From JADJPO01 sp963825645 (GTDB taxonomy: Bacteria > Actinomycetota > Actinomycetes > Actinomycetales > Kineosporiaceae): a stretch of DNA of 64,000 nucleotides. The notes beneath the pieces are model-generated. The model did not search any database and was not told the DNA's origin. It was given only the letters and a program-made list of their open reading frames with translations. The stretch spans positions 62,001 through 126,000 of the forward strand of contig CAWGTT010000007.1 in assembly GCA_963825645.1 (NCBI GenBank), written 5' to 3'. The translations under genes were made by a program, and so were the position numbers. Numbering within the stretch: position 1 is the first letter of the stretch; each line of letters opens with the position of its first letter. Positions 8,702-17,855 of this stretch are shown here, piece after piece.

Positions 8702-9486
8702 ATGGTCGTTCTACCAGGCCGCGGTACCGGCTCAGCGGACGTGGCGGCCGTAAGCCGGGGGTCTTCCGACGCGGGTCGGCGGTGGGTCACCGCGGGGGTG
8801 CTGGTAACGGGCGCCGTGGCTGCGAACGCGGCCTTCTTCGGCCTCGGGGCCTCTTTCGACTACCCGGACATCCTTGACAGGCCAACGCAGGACATCCTCC
8901 TGCTGTTCGATGACACGCGCTCGACGACGACGGCGTGGTTCGCCGTGCTGGCGTTGGGTGCCGCGCTGCTTATCCCTGGCGCAGTGCTCTTGGCTCGGTT
9001 CGGGCGTGGCCGGGCCGCGAGGTGGTCCCTGTGGGCTGGCGTCGCAGCCGGGGTCGTGCAGGTGGTCGGATTGTCGCGCTGGTTCGTCGTCGTTCCGGGA
9101 TATGTCGATCGAGCCCTCGATCCGACCGCCACGGCTGCGGCGCACTCGAACGCCAGGTCCGCCTTCGAGACGGCTCATCATGTGCTCGGCACAATCGTTG
9201 GTGAAACGCTCGGCTGCACCTTCACCGCTGCCTGGACGATCCTCATCATCCTTGCCTTCCCGGCCGCAGCCACCTGGTGGCGGGCAGCGGGCGCGCTGAC
9301 GGCCGTGCTCATACTCCTGGGGTCCTGGTTCCACTGGGAGTACCAGGCACCGACTTGGCCAACTTCGTCGGCTACGTGCTCTGGAGCCTGTGGCTGATCG
9401 CGCTCGCCGTCCTGCTGGTCCGCGGTCAGCTCGCCCTCGGTACGAGCCACCGCGACTCGCGAAGGCTGGCAAGAGCAGTCACGTGA
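8702..9486 (+). pseudogene. DUF4386-like membrane protein, frameshifted
   Basis: The ATG at 8702 has a GGAGG site 7 bases upstream. The protein has about six transmembrane helices and a long external loop between helices 1 and 2 (DYPDILDRPTQDILLLF), as in the DUF4386 family. In this frame the end is nonsense after GSWFHWE. The expected family ending (DLANFVGYVLWSLWLIALA) is present one base out of register to a stop at 9486. The switch is near 9320, at a run of four G. Repaired, the protein would have about 260 residues. The role of the family is unknown. Confidence 0.6.
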
Positions 9487-9531
9487 TCGCCACGGCGACC
9501 GAGGGCCTGCTGGGTAATGGTCGGGCGGACT

Positions 9532-9954
9532 TCAGCCAGGTTCGGCCAGGTGCCCATCGACGTGCTTCTGGGCTCGACCGGTCACGTACGTTGAAGCGAA
9601 GATGAGGGCGAAGGGGATCCATGTCCCCAGCGGGCTGGTGAACATCTCCAGACTGCGCTCGATGACCAAGGCCACCAGGAAGAAGTCCATCAGGATCACG
9701 AAGGATAGGAACGTGACGGCCGTCTGCAGTGGCGTGGTGTATCCCCACCGTCTGAAGTAGTTCCAGGACACGATGGTGAAGATGATCGGTGCGGCGACGG
9801 CGTGCACCAGCAGGGCGGTCTCGACCGACGCGACGGCCATCCCGATCCCCATTGTCAGGCCGCACAGCGCCCATCCGACGAAGGCGTGGCCCAGCAACGT
9901 GGCAAGCCGACCCCTCAAGGCGGTCAGCGGTCGGCGTTCTTGTAGGTGAGTCAT
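9532..9954 (-). CDS. Four-helix membrane protein, unknown function
   Basis: The 140-residue protein has four clear hydrophobic segments and short loops (for example GHAFVGWALCGLTMG and FLSFVILMDFFLVALVI). The ATG at 9954 follows GGGAG at 9 bases, which is why I prefer it over an upstream ATG at 10023. It lies downstream of a CPBP protease gene on the same strand and is probably co-transcribed. I do not recognise a named family. Confidence 0.6.
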   Translation of the reverse strand: MTHLQERRPLTALRGRLATLLGHAFVGWALCGLTMGIGMAVASVETALLVHAVAAPIIFTIVSWNYFRRWGYTTPLQTAVTFLSFVILMDFFLVALVIERSLEMFTSPLGTWIPFALIFASTYVTGRAQKHVDGHLAEPG

Positions 9955-10015
9955 GACGTCAGCTCCCATGAGGCGAACGCACGTCGCGCGGCGGCGGGGA
10001 TGGCTGCTGGCGAGC

Positions 10016-10899
10016 TCAGACATGAGTCCGCTCGGGTTGGCTCGGTCCCAGGACCGATGGCCGTCCGTGGCGTCGGGCCTGGATGTCGAGCAGGATCAGC
10101 GCGGTGCCCTGGACCATGATCAGTGTGCTGATGATCGCCGCGAGCGGGCCGGTGACGGCTGCTTGGGTGGCGCCGACGAAGTTGTACACGCCGTGCCAGA
10201 CGATGACGAGCAGGATGCTGGCGCCGGAGCGGTTGTACAGCCAGGTCAGTACGAACGCGCCGCAGGACAGACCGAGGAACATGCCGACGTAGTCCACGGC
10301 TCCGAACTCGCGGTAGGACTGGATGACGAAGAACTGCGGGAGGTGCCAGGCGAACCACAGGGGCGCCAGGATGAGCGTGGCCGTCAGTGGGTGAACCGGC
10401 GCTGCAGCTGGGGCAGCGCGTAGCCGCGCCATCCGGTCTCCTCGCCGAGGCTGCCCACCAGGGTGATCGCGAGGAACACTCCGACCAGGCCGAGTGTTGG
10501 GGTGCCGCTGAATCGGCCGAAGTCGCCCACCTGCGGCAGGTCCTGGCCGGTCAGCGACATCCCGGCCAGGGCGAGCAGCAGGAACCCGGCGGGGCTGACG
10601 GCGACCAGCCACCAGCGGAGGCCGACGCGCCAGCGACCCATCCTGGCGGCGAGGTCACCTAGGCCGGTTCGGCCGGCCGTCATCGCGGTGACGGTGACGG
10701 CGGCGATCGCGGGGCCGAGCAGTGCCGGGTAATGCGTCGGCCATCCCTGGCCGCGCAGGACGACCTGGTCGCCGAGGGCCAGAGGGATCGCCCAGGCCCA
10801 GCTGATCGCGAACGCGACTGCGAAGAAGACCACGAGGGGCCGCGCGTGGAAGCGTCCGCGGACCGGACTGGTGGTGAGGTGACTTCTCGTCGTCGCCAT
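10016..10899 (-). pseudogene. CPBP intramembrane protease, single-base frameshift
   Basis: The first part (from ATG 10899) carries the CPBP motif EETGWRGYALPQLQ, with the glutamate pair and arginine of the active site. It stops right after QRRFTH near 10388. The second conserved block (FAWHLPQFFV) and third helix region (WHGVYNFVG) continue in the adjacent frame to 10016. Adding one C to the CCC at about 10388 gives an unbroken family-like protein of about 294 residues. CPBP proteins are CAAX-protease-like membrane enzymes used in prenyl-protein processing or bacteriocin immunity. It is either a natural null allele or a sequencing error. Confidence 0.65.
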
Positions 10900-11094
10900 G
10901 TCGATCACCCACCCGGGATACCGCCAGACTGCGCCGCCGGACGGCGGCCCGCAAGAACCCCAAGGTCCCCGCCACGGCACCTCGTGCCAGCCGCACGTGA
11001 CGTCCGGCCCGGGGCCCAGCGCGGCCGGGTCGAGGACCATGAGGGTGTGGGCTGGCCTGAGATCCGTCATGGTCGGTGGTGGCTCTTGAGGTGT

Positions 11095-11532
11095 GTGGGC
11101 GGTTCTCGGCTCGGTGTCCTGGCCATCGGTCGGGTCGTGTCGCCGTTGCAGCGGCGCCTTTACCGCTGGACGGGGGGTCGCCTCTCGCTGACCGGTCGCG
11201 CACCCGTGCTTCTCCTGACCACGACCGGACGGCGTACCGGGGCGCAGCGCACCGTCCCGGTGTTCTACCTCCGTGACGGTGACCGCTTGGTCGTCTGCAA
11301 CGTGAACCCGGGTTTCGAGCGGCCGAACCCGTGGACCCTCAACCTGCGGGCCGAGCCCCGCGCCCGGGTGCAGGTCGGCCGGACCGTTCTGGACGTCGTG
11401 GCGCGGGCGGCTACCGAGGCCGAGCTGGATCGCTTCTGGCCGCGCCTGGTCGAGGTGTGGCCCGCCTACCGGGAGTTCCACCGCCGGGGCGGCGCGCGGT
11501 CGGTGTTCGTGTTCGACCCAGTTGCCGCCTGA
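11095..11532 (+). CDS. Deazaflavin-dependent nitroreductase-family protein
   Basis: The protein (145 residues from GTG 11095; a TTG at 11086 is an alternative) matches the Ddn/F420H2-dependent reductase family. It shows the LTGRAPVLLLTTTGRRTG strand-turn, then PVFYLRDGDRLVVCNVNPG and the NPWTLNLRAEPRARVQ block. The family uses reduced F420 to reduce nitro or quinone compounds at the membrane. Together with the F420-dependent oxidoreductase at 59.5 kb it suggests an F420-producing host. Its 3' end overlaps 122 bases of a convergent gene on the other strand. Confidence 0.82.
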   Translation: MGGSRLGVLAIGRVVSPLQRRLYRWTGGRLSLTGRAPVLLLTTTGRRTGAQRTVPVFYLRDGDRLVVCNVNPGFERPNPWTLNLRAEPRARVQVGRTVLDVVARAATEAELDRFWPRLVEVWPAYREFHRRGGARSVFVFDPVAA

Positions 11533-11872
11533 GGGTGCGTCGGTGCAGGGCCAGTGCGAGGGCCACCAGCGGAACGTGGAGGACCGGGAGGCTGTGGGCC
11601 AGTCGAGGGGGGAGGAAGATGTCGGTGACCGACCCGTGGTCGGCGCCGAGCGACTGGGCGAGCCCGGTGAGCGGGCAGCGGGCGCGGTTGCCCAGGTAGA
11701 CAAGGCTCTCCCCGGCCACCACCGCGGCCGCGGCGCCGACGCGACGGTCCGCCCGTCCCCGCCAGCCTGCCCAGATCACGTAGCCCAGCGCGGACTCGAC
11801 GGTGAACCAGATCAGCGTGTGCACGGTCTTGACGGCCAGCAGCATTCCCCGTTCGTGACGGGGGCGGCTCAT
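11411..11872 (-). CDS. Small membrane protein closing the six-gene operon
   Basis: The 153-residue protein has about three hydrophobic stretches in its first 110 residues (VKTVHTLIWFTVESALGYVI and following). Its last 40 residues are arginine- and proline-rich and are read antisense to the end of the nitroreductase-like gene, so the true stop may have been lost through a frameshift near 11520. Its ATG overlaps the stop of the upstream hydrolase by 4 bases, tying it to the operon. Function unknown. Confidence 0.6.
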   Translation of the reverse strand: MSRPRHERGMLLAVKTVHTLIWFTVESALGYVIWAGWRGRADRRVGAAAAVVAGESLVYLGNRARCPLTGLAQSLGADHGSVTDIFLPPRLAHSLPVLHVPLVALALALHRRTLRRQLGRTRTPTARRPGGGTPGRRATPRPGAARSDPARPR

Positions 11873-12785
11873 CGGCCACCGCCGCGGTCGGTGCCGTGGC
11901 CGGCTCGGTGGTCGGCGAGGAAGCGCAGGATCCGCTCGTCAGTGAGCGCTGGTTGTTCCATGTTGATCAGGTGCCCGCAGTCGGGGACGAGTACGGTCTC
12001 GACGTCGGGGATGTGCCGGCGGGTTCGGGCCAGGGCCCGGTGGGGGTCGTAGATCACCTCCCGCTGCCCGATCATGAGAAGGGTCGGACCGCGACCTGGC
12101 GCAGTTGTTCGGGTGGGAACGCGGCGGGGAACACGGCGCGGCGCTGGTAGCGGAAGTGTTTCAGGTGCAGGGTCAGCAGCCGCACGATCCGCTCGTCGAC
12201 CGGGGTGCGGCCGCCGAACAGGCCCCGGATCGAGGGGGGTCCGGTCCAGGCCGGCATAAGGGGGCCGAGCCGGATGAACGCCTGCATCATCGGCCGGAAG
12301 GGCAGGACAGTGGCGGCGGGTGCCAGCAGCACCAGGGCATCGACACGCTCCGGGGACCGCAGCGTGTGGTTGAGGGCGAGCCACCCGCCTTGCGAGGAGC
12401 CGATGACCGGGCACCGGTCGAGGCCCAGCCCGTCGAGGGTGTCGGTGACCCAGTCCGCGCAGTCGCCTCCGGTGAGGATCGGGCGGGTCATCGTGCCCCG
12501 GCCGGCCGATCCGATGAAGTCCGGTGCGAGCGTCCGCCGCGTGCGGGTGAGGGCGGCCGCGTTCGGGTACCACTGGACGGCGCCGAACCCGGTCGCGGCG
12601 TGCAGGAGCACCACCGCCGCACCGTCGGGTGGGCCGCTGTCGACCACGTGGGTCTGCCCGAACCGGGTCGGGACGTACCTCGAGGTGAACGGGACCGGCC
12701 ACAGGCCCATGGCGGCGTCGTAGGCGTCGAGGTAGGCGTCGCGGCCTGGCGGCGTCCGCCAGCCGGCGGGGCGGATCCCGGTCAC
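11869..12785 (-). pseudogene. Alpha/beta hydrolase, single-base frameshift
   Basis: The GTG at 12785 lies inside the stop of the upstream gene. The body has the alpha/beta hydrolase plan: VVLLHAATGFG (oxyanion region), the nucleophile elbow GSSQGG, and helices with ERVDALVLLAPA. It breaks after LRQVAV near 12080. The expected last third (TLLMIGQREVIYDP, then CGHLINMEQP with the catalytic His) continues in another frame to 11869. One extra C in GTCCG would restore a protein of about 305 residues. Substrate unknown. The 4-base overlaps on both sides show it was meant to be translated as part of the operon. Confidence 0.65.
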
Positions 12786-14467
12786 GGTGACCGGGCCGCG
12801 TCGAGCTCGCGCAGCAGGGTGGCCTGCTCCTCGGCGGACTTGGCCAGCCACCACTCGCGGACGCCGGAGGCGTCGTGCCGGACGGCGACATCGGCGTAGG
12901 TGGTGAACTGCTGCTGTGGGAAGTCGCCGGGCAGGCCGCGCAGGTGGGTGTCGAGGAAGCCGGTGACGACGTCGTTGAGGACGTCAAGCATGAGGCGGCC
13001 GTCGATGGGGCCGGTGAGCATGGTGTGCAGGGGGCCCCGGGTCATCAGCTGAGTGTCGGAGACCCCGGGGTGGGTGCTGCCATTGATCTGCAGCTGGACG
13101 ACGTCCTCGCGGGTGCCGGCGGTCTCGAAGCGTTCGTGGGAGAAGTCGTTGTAGGCGAACGGCCGTCCTGGGGGATTGCCCACGACACCGAGGGCGTTGA
13201 TCGAGTCCGAGTACAGCATCAGGAACGGGACCGGGATGTCGGTGTTGACCCCGGTGTAGTGGAAGTCGCTGCTGTCGAGGTTGATCGCGGCGGCGCACCG
13301 GGGGTCGGCATAGGCGAGGGCAGCCGCGGTGGAGCCGCCGAACGACATGCCCGTGTGAGCGACCCGGGACAGGTCCGCACGGTCGACGATGTCCGCGATC
13401 CCCTCCGGGGCAAGCCCTTTCGCAAGGACGTTCTCGACGAAGAGCACGTCGTCCACCCAGATGGTCGGGCTGTCCAGCAGGACCCGGTCACCGGTCAGCG
13501 GGCCCGCCTGGATCTGGCCGAGAAGACCCTGGAAGCGTTCGTCGTAGGTCGTGCCGGCCATGAACTTGGGCCCGGTCTCCAGGAACACCCGCTTGGCCTC
13601 CTCGGAGGGGTTCGGGTCCTGCTCTCGCGCGCCCTGGGCCTGGGTGAGGACGGTGCCGTCCGGGAAGGCGACGGGTGCGGCGTCGAAGGGGTGGGCGACG
13701 GAGAAGACCACGTACCCCCGGCTGGCCAGATGCTCCATCAAGGCGGTGTTCTGGGCGACGTAGGAGTCGAGTCCGTGGCTGAAGAACACGACCGGCAGGG
13801 GTTGCCCGCCGTCCAGCACCGGTGCGCCGGGGTAGGAATGCGTCCGGACGTGCCCGAGGTGAGAGTAGAAGAAGGACGGCAGTCCCAGCTCATGGCTGGC
13901 CAGCCACGGGTACGTGGTGTCGAGCTCGGTGGCCGTGGCGTAGGGGCGCCGTTCGAGGCCGTCGGTCGTTGCGGCCGGGTACCAGACCCGCACCGCCAGG
14001 CGGCGGGGCTGGTCAGCCGGCGCGTCGAGGACGCCGAGGCGGCTGGTGTCGGTCAGCGCGACGTCCCGCACCCCGACCGGGTGTTCGCCGCCGGGGTCGG
14101 GCAGGTCGAACACCGGCACCAGGTACAGCGGCGCCACAGCCACGGCTGACAGCAGCAGGAACACGGTGCCGGAGACGAACGGGACCCGGGTCGTGGCCGA
14201 AGGTGCCCGCGCGGGCCTGCGTCGACCGCGAACAGCCAGCACGACCAGGAGCACGACGGCGACGAGCCCGCCGACTGCGGCCTGCCAACGACCGTCGAGC
14301 ACGCTGAGCACGCCGAACACGGCGGCGCCGGCCGCGCAGACCCACAACACCGGCGTCCGGCGGGGCAGGCCGCGCCACAACCAGGCCACGCAGAACGCCA
14401 GCAGGCAGGTGACCAGCAGCAGGTCGGTGACCAGCAGTCCGGCGGGCGCGATCCCTGGCGGGTTCAT
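12782..14467 (-). CDS. PAF-acetylhydrolase-like membrane-anchored esterase
   Basis: The 561-residue protein has about four N-terminal transmembrane helices (residues 10-120), then an extracytoplasmic or cytosolic alpha/beta hydrolase domain of the PAF-AH group. The motifs are VVFFSHGLDSY, the nucleophile GMSFGG (residues about 372-377), and an aspartate-containing INLDSSDFHY. These enzymes hydrolyse short ester bonds of phospholipids or small acyl esters. The ATG at 14467 overlaps the RDD gene stop; the frame is open further upstream, but that part is antisense-like. It lies in a six-gene coupled operon with two CPBP proteases, which suggests an envelope role. Confidence 0.8.
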   Translation of the reverse strand: MNPPGIAPAGLLVTDLLLVTCLLAFCVAWLWRGLPRRTPVLWVCAAGAAVFGVLSVLDGRWQAAVGGLVAVVLLVVLAVRGRRRPARAPSATTRVPFVSGTVFLLLSAVAVAPLYLVPVFDLPDPGGEHPVGVRDVALTDTSRLGVLDAPADQPRRLAVRVWYPAATTDGLERRPYATATELDTTYPWLASHELGLPSFFYSHLGHVRTHSYPGAPVLDGGQPLPVVFFSHGLDSYVAQNTALMEHLASRGYVVFSVAHPFDAAPVAFPDGTVLTQAQGAREQDPNPSEEAKRVFLETGPKFMAGTTYDERFQGLLGQIQAGPLTGDRVLLDSPTIWVDDVLFVENVLAKGLAPEGIADIVDRADLSRVAHTGMSFGGSTAAALAYADPRCAAAINLDSSDFHYTGVNTDIPVPFLMLYSDSINALGVVGNPPGRPFAYNDFSHERFETAGTREDVVQLQINGSTHPGVSDTQLMTRGPLHTMLTGPIDGRLMLDVLNDVVTGFLDTHLRGLPGDFPQQQFTTYADVAVRHDASGVREWWLAKSAEEQATLLRELDAARSP

Positions 14468-15042
14468 GGCAGAGAGCCTTCGACGACGCGGGTGTCGGCG
14501 ACCCAGTCGTGCAACGCCCGGTGCTGCCGGTCCAGGCTCATCACGACCACGGACGCAAGGACCACGGCCTGGGCGGTGATCGACAGCGCGACCATGCCCA
14601 CCGAGTCGGGGTCGGCGACCAGGCCGAAGACGGCGGTGTGGGCCAGTTGCCACGGCAGGAACTTGACCGCCGACCTGGCCAGTGACCGCCGCCGGGTCAG
14701 CCGCCTCCCCGCGCGGTCGACCACCCGAAGTCGCATGCGGCGCTTGCCGAAGGTGGCCTGGCGGGTGGAGGACTCCTGCCAGGCGAAGGTGAGCGTCGCC
14801 GGGGCGACGAGGGTGGCGAACGCGAACGCGTCCGCCACCCGAGGCGAGCCGAAGTCCACCCCGGCTGATCGGGCGACCAGCCCGACCACCGCGGCGAAGA
14901 CCGCCCAGCCGGCGATCACCGCCAGATCCAGCGCCAGCGCCGTCAGTCTGCGCACCGTGCCGGCCGCCTGCGGCGGGGGAGCGATACCGGGCGGGGAGCC
15001 CGGACGGTCCCGCCGAGTGCGTTCCGCGGCCGGGCGCCTCAT
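14464..15042 (-). CDS. RDD family membrane protein
   Basis: The 192-residue protein shows the RDD domain: an R...ALALDLAVIAGW first helix, the TFGKRRMRLRVVDRAGRRLT loop and a final HDWVADTRVV. About four to five helices are predicted. RDD proteins are small membrane proteins; some are linked to ion or lipid transport, but most have no known role. The start (ATG 15042) and stop both overlap neighbours by 4 bases. A proline-rich cytoplasmic N-terminus precedes helix 1. Confidence 0.82.
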   Translation of the reverse strand: MRRPAAERTRRDRPGSPPGIAPPPQAAGTVRRLTALALDLAVIAGWAVFAAVVGLVARSAGVDFGSPRVADAFAFATLVAPATLTFAWQESSTRQATFGKRRMRLRVVDRAGRRLTRRRSLARSAVKFLPWQLAHTAVFGLVADPDSVGMVALSITAQAVVLASVVVMSLDRQHRALHDWVADTRVVEGSLP

Positions 15043-15821
15043 CGCGGGCCGTCCCTGAGTCCGGCGACCGCGGGATGGATGCTCTGGACCGGTTCGGGAG
15101 GCTCGGTGACCCGAGCGCGTGGTGCGAGGTTACGCCGGCCGTACCGCCACAGCAGCGCCAGGCCGGTCACCGTGATTGCGGCGCCGTAGGCCGTGGGCAG
15201 CAGGTCGGTGTCGGTCGGGGTATTGATGGTGATGTCGAGGCTGGCGTGGAACAGGGCCAACGCCAACAGGTTCCCGCCGCTGGCGTTGAACAGCCACGTC
15301 ATGATCACGGCGCCGGTGAGGAAGGAGAAGAACAGTCCGCCGAACCCGGCCAGGTCCATCGCCAGGTAGCCGTCGACGAAGGTGAACAGCGGCAGGTGCC
15401 ACGCCGTCCAGATCACCGCCACGATCAGTGTGGCCGCCAGCGCGCTCATCCGGGCCTGGAGCCGCGGCAGCAGGAAGCCTCGCCAACCGACCTCCTCACC
15501 GAACCCATACAGGACGAGGTTGCCCAGCCAGTACCAGCCGATCCCGAGCAGCCCCACCAGGTTCCACCGCCAGTCCCGCACCATCAGGCACCGCCGAACC
15601 AGTCGGCGCAGCCCGTCCGCTCCCGACAGCCTCCAGGTGAGCAGGACCCCGGCGACCATGGGACCGATCCCGCCCAGCAGGTGGAAGTAGACCCAGGCAG
15701 GCCCGTCGACCCATCCCTGCGCCGTGGCCACCTGGGGCAGCCAGATCAGCCAAGAGACGGCATAGGCCAGTCCGGTGAAGACGAGGACCGATGTGACCAA
15801 CCGGCGGGTGGGCGTGCTCAT
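15039..15821 (-). CDS. CPBP family intramembrane metalloprotease (second of pair)
   Basis: The 260-residue protein has about seven helices and all three CPBP motifs: GEEVGWRGFLLPRLQ, WTAWHLPLF and LALFHASLDI. The glutamates, arginine and histidines are the expected catalytic or metal-binding residues of this Rce1-like family. The ATG at 15821 overlaps the previous stop (ATGA). It sits directly downstream of a paralogous CPBP gene in the same operon. The target peptide or lipidated protein is not evident. Confidence 0.85.
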   Translation of the reverse strand: MSTPTRRLVTSVLVFTGLAYAVSWLIWLPQVATAQGWVDGPAWVYFHLLGGIGPMVAGVLLTWRLSGADGLRRLVRRCLMVRDWRWNLVGLLGIGWYWLGNLVLYGFGEEVGWRGFLLPRLQARMSALAATLIVAVIWTAWHLPLFTFVDGYLAMDLAGFGGLFFSFLTGAVIMTWLFNASGGNLLALALFHASLDITINTPTDTDLLPTAYGAAITVTGLALLWRYGRRNLAPRARVTEPPEPVQSIHPAVAGLRDGPR

Positions 15822-16684
15822 GGCATGCCTCCTCGCGATGGACGGGCCGGTGGGAAGGTGACGGTGCCGTAGACGCTCATCCGCCGCCACCACACGACGG
15901 TGACGGTGATCGCCAGGACGGTGCCCAGGACCCCGGTGTAGGTGTCCCAGGTCGGGGAGACCTCGGGGACGGCGACGTGCACCACGCTGTGCGTGAAGTG
16001 CCACAGCGCGCAGAGCGCGATGCTCCCGCCGGTGCTGTTGTACAGCCAGGCCAGGAACAGGCCGCCGATCACGATCACCACGCCCTGCGCGACCTGCTCG
16101 CCGAACGCCGCATCGGCCATGCCCTCCCGGTACAGGTAGAACGGCAGGTGCCACGCCACCCAGATCCCACCCAGGACTAGGGCGGCCGGCAACGGCCGGA
16201 ACCGCGCCTGCAGGCGCGGCAGCGCAGTCCCGCGCCAACCCATCTCCTCGCCCAGCCCGTAGGCGACAGCGGGAACGACCAGCGCCAGCAGCCAGCCGCT
16301 CCCGGCGAGGCGATCAGAGTCGGCGAGCAACGACAATGACGGCCACCCGCCGTCCACGACCCGGGTGACCCACGCTGCCGGAGCCAGGAACAGCAACGGG
16401 CTGAGCGCCGCCAGGTAGAACCACGGCGACACCCGCCAGAGGGTCAACCCGCGCCGCAGGTGCCCAGCCGCGAGCGGACTGCGTCGGGCGACCACCAGCG
16501 CGGCCAGCAGCGGCCCGAGCGCCCCGACGGCATGCCACTGCGTGCCGACCGTTGCGCCGACCCACCCCTGCCGAGACGCCGCGATCGGTGCCGTTAGCAC
16601 CCACGTCCCCGCGAACGCCACCACCAGGAACGTGCCCAGGCCGGAGTTGACCCGCTGAGCGTTCCGCTGCCCGGTGGCCGTCAC
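15818..16684 (-). CDS. CPBP family intramembrane metalloprotease (first of pair)
   Basis: The protein has 288 residues from GTG 16684, chosen because a GGAGG site lies 8 bases upstream. It has about eight helices and complete CPBP motifs: GEEMGWRGTALPRLQ, WVAWHLPFY and LWHFTHSVV. It is the first gene of the coupled six-gene minus-strand operon, with its promoter expected between 16685 and 16997 opposite the divergent membrane gene. It is paralogous to the next gene, so the pair may arise from tandem duplication. Confidence 0.85.
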   Translation of the reverse strand: MTATGQRNAQRVNSGLGTFLVVAFAGTWVLTAPIAASRQGWVGATVGTQWHAVGALGPLLAALVVARRSPLAAGHLRRGLTLWRVSPWFYLAALSPLLFLAPAAWVTRVVDGGWPSLSLLADSDRLAGSGWLLALVVPAVAYGLGEEMGWRGTALPRLQARFRPLPAALVLGGIWVAWHLPFYLYREGMADAAFGEQVAQGVVIVIGGLFLAWLYNSTGGSIALCALWHFTHSVVHVAVPEVSPTWDTYTGVLGTVLAITVTVVWWRRMSVYGTVTFPPARPSRGGMP

Positions 16685-16997
16685 GGCCTTCACCTCCGCA
16701 GCATCACGACGGCGGGCGCGATGTCTGCCGGCTGGCCGATCCGGCGTCACCCACACGTCGAGCGCCCACCCAGATCCCTGACGAGGGTGGAGTCACCTCA
16801 CCTGTCTGCGTCACCCATCGTCTGCGACGGCTCTGGTAGCCGACGTGGGACAAACGTCGTCTGCGGCCTTCGCGGAGCCCCCAGGTTCGTCTGGACCGTC
16901 TCTGGGGGGCGCGGCGTGTCAACTGGCCACGGTGACCGATCATCGGGTGGCCGATGGGACCTTGTGCCCCGACCGGGTTGCAGGCCCAGGGGCGAGG

Positions 16998-17732
16998 ATG
17001 ACGTGCGTGACGACGTCGGGGCGTCGGTGGGCGTCGCCCGTCGGCGGTGCGGTTTCGGTGGCCTCGGGCATGACCGGGTACTGGATCATCGCTCTGACGG
17101 CCGTGGCATCGACCCTGGTACTGGCTCACGTGCTGGACGACGATTCGTTCCGCCGTTTCTACGGACCGCTGCCTCCGGTGGTGGTCGTCGTGGTCGCCGC
17201 TCTGGCCGGGGCCGTCTCGCTTCGCCGCCTCGCGACTCGCCGGTGGCTCCCGACCCGCCGTCACCGCGCGAGTCACCTGTTCCGATCAGGCGTCACCGGC
17301 ATCGCGTTCGCCGCGATTGCCCTCGCTGTCGACGCGTGGTGGATCCACTTCCCCCGGGACATGAACGTTGCCTGGCCGCACTCGTTGTTGTTCTACCCCG
17401 CCATCGGGTTCGTGGCCGAGGTCGTCTTCCATCTCGCCCCCTTGGCCTTGGTCGTGACTGTCCAACGTTCGAGGGCTGCCAGCGACGGTGGTGTCGCGGT
17501 GGCCATCGCGGTCGTCGCCGGAGTCGAGGCGCTCTTCCATACCCTTGATGCCCTCACCGGTCCGGAGCCCTGGCTAGCCCTGTTCGTTGCTCCCCAGCTT
17601 GCGGCGGTTGGGATCTGCCAGCTCGTCCTCCTTAGGAGATACGGCTTCGCAGCCATGTACGCGTTTCGCCTCGGCTACTACCTGCTGTGGCACGTCGTCT
17701 GGGGCTACGCACGCCTGTCCCTGCTCTTCTGA
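16998..17732 (+). CDS. Integral membrane protein, unknown function
   Basis: The 244-residue reading from ATG 16998 gives about seven hydrophobic helices, including WIIALTAVASTLVLAHVL and LLFYPAIGFVAEVVFHLAPL. Conserved-looking HxxxD/H and tryptophan residues lie at helix ends, but no known motif is present. A later ATG at 17068 is an alternative start; neither has a strong ribosome site. Helix ends such as FVAEVVFHLAPLALV are faintly CPBP-like, but the EExxxR motif is absent. It is transcribed away from the six-gene operon. Confidence 0.6.
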   Translation: MTCVTTSGRRWASPVGGAVSVASGMTGYWIIALTAVASTLVLAHVLDDDSFRRFYGPLPPVVVVVVAALAGAVSLRRLATRRWLPTRRHRASHLFRSGVTGIAFAAIALAVDAWWIHFPRDMNVAWPHSLLFYPAIGFVAEVVFHLAPLALVVTVQRSRAASDGGVAVAIAVVAGVEALFHTLDALTGPEPWLALFVAPQLAAVGICQLVLLRRYGFAAMYAFRLGYYLLWHVVWGYARLSLLF

Positions 17733-17812
17733 GACCTGCTCTTCCGAGACCCCGGGCCCGACCCTCCCAGTGCTCCGCGGCAGTGGCCCGAAACCCTCCG
17801 CCCACGCCAGGC

Positions 17813-17836
17813 GGCGCCCGCCCGAAGGCGGGCGCC
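17813..17836. terminator. Bidirectional hairpin terminator
   Basis: GGCGCCCGCC and GGCGGGCGCC form a perfect 10-bp stem with a CGAA tetraloop. It sits between two convergent genes (ends at 17732 and 17856), so it can serve both. There is no T-run, which is usual at this GC content. Confidence 0.75.
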
Positions 17837-17855
17837 ACCAGGAGCCCCGGGTGCC

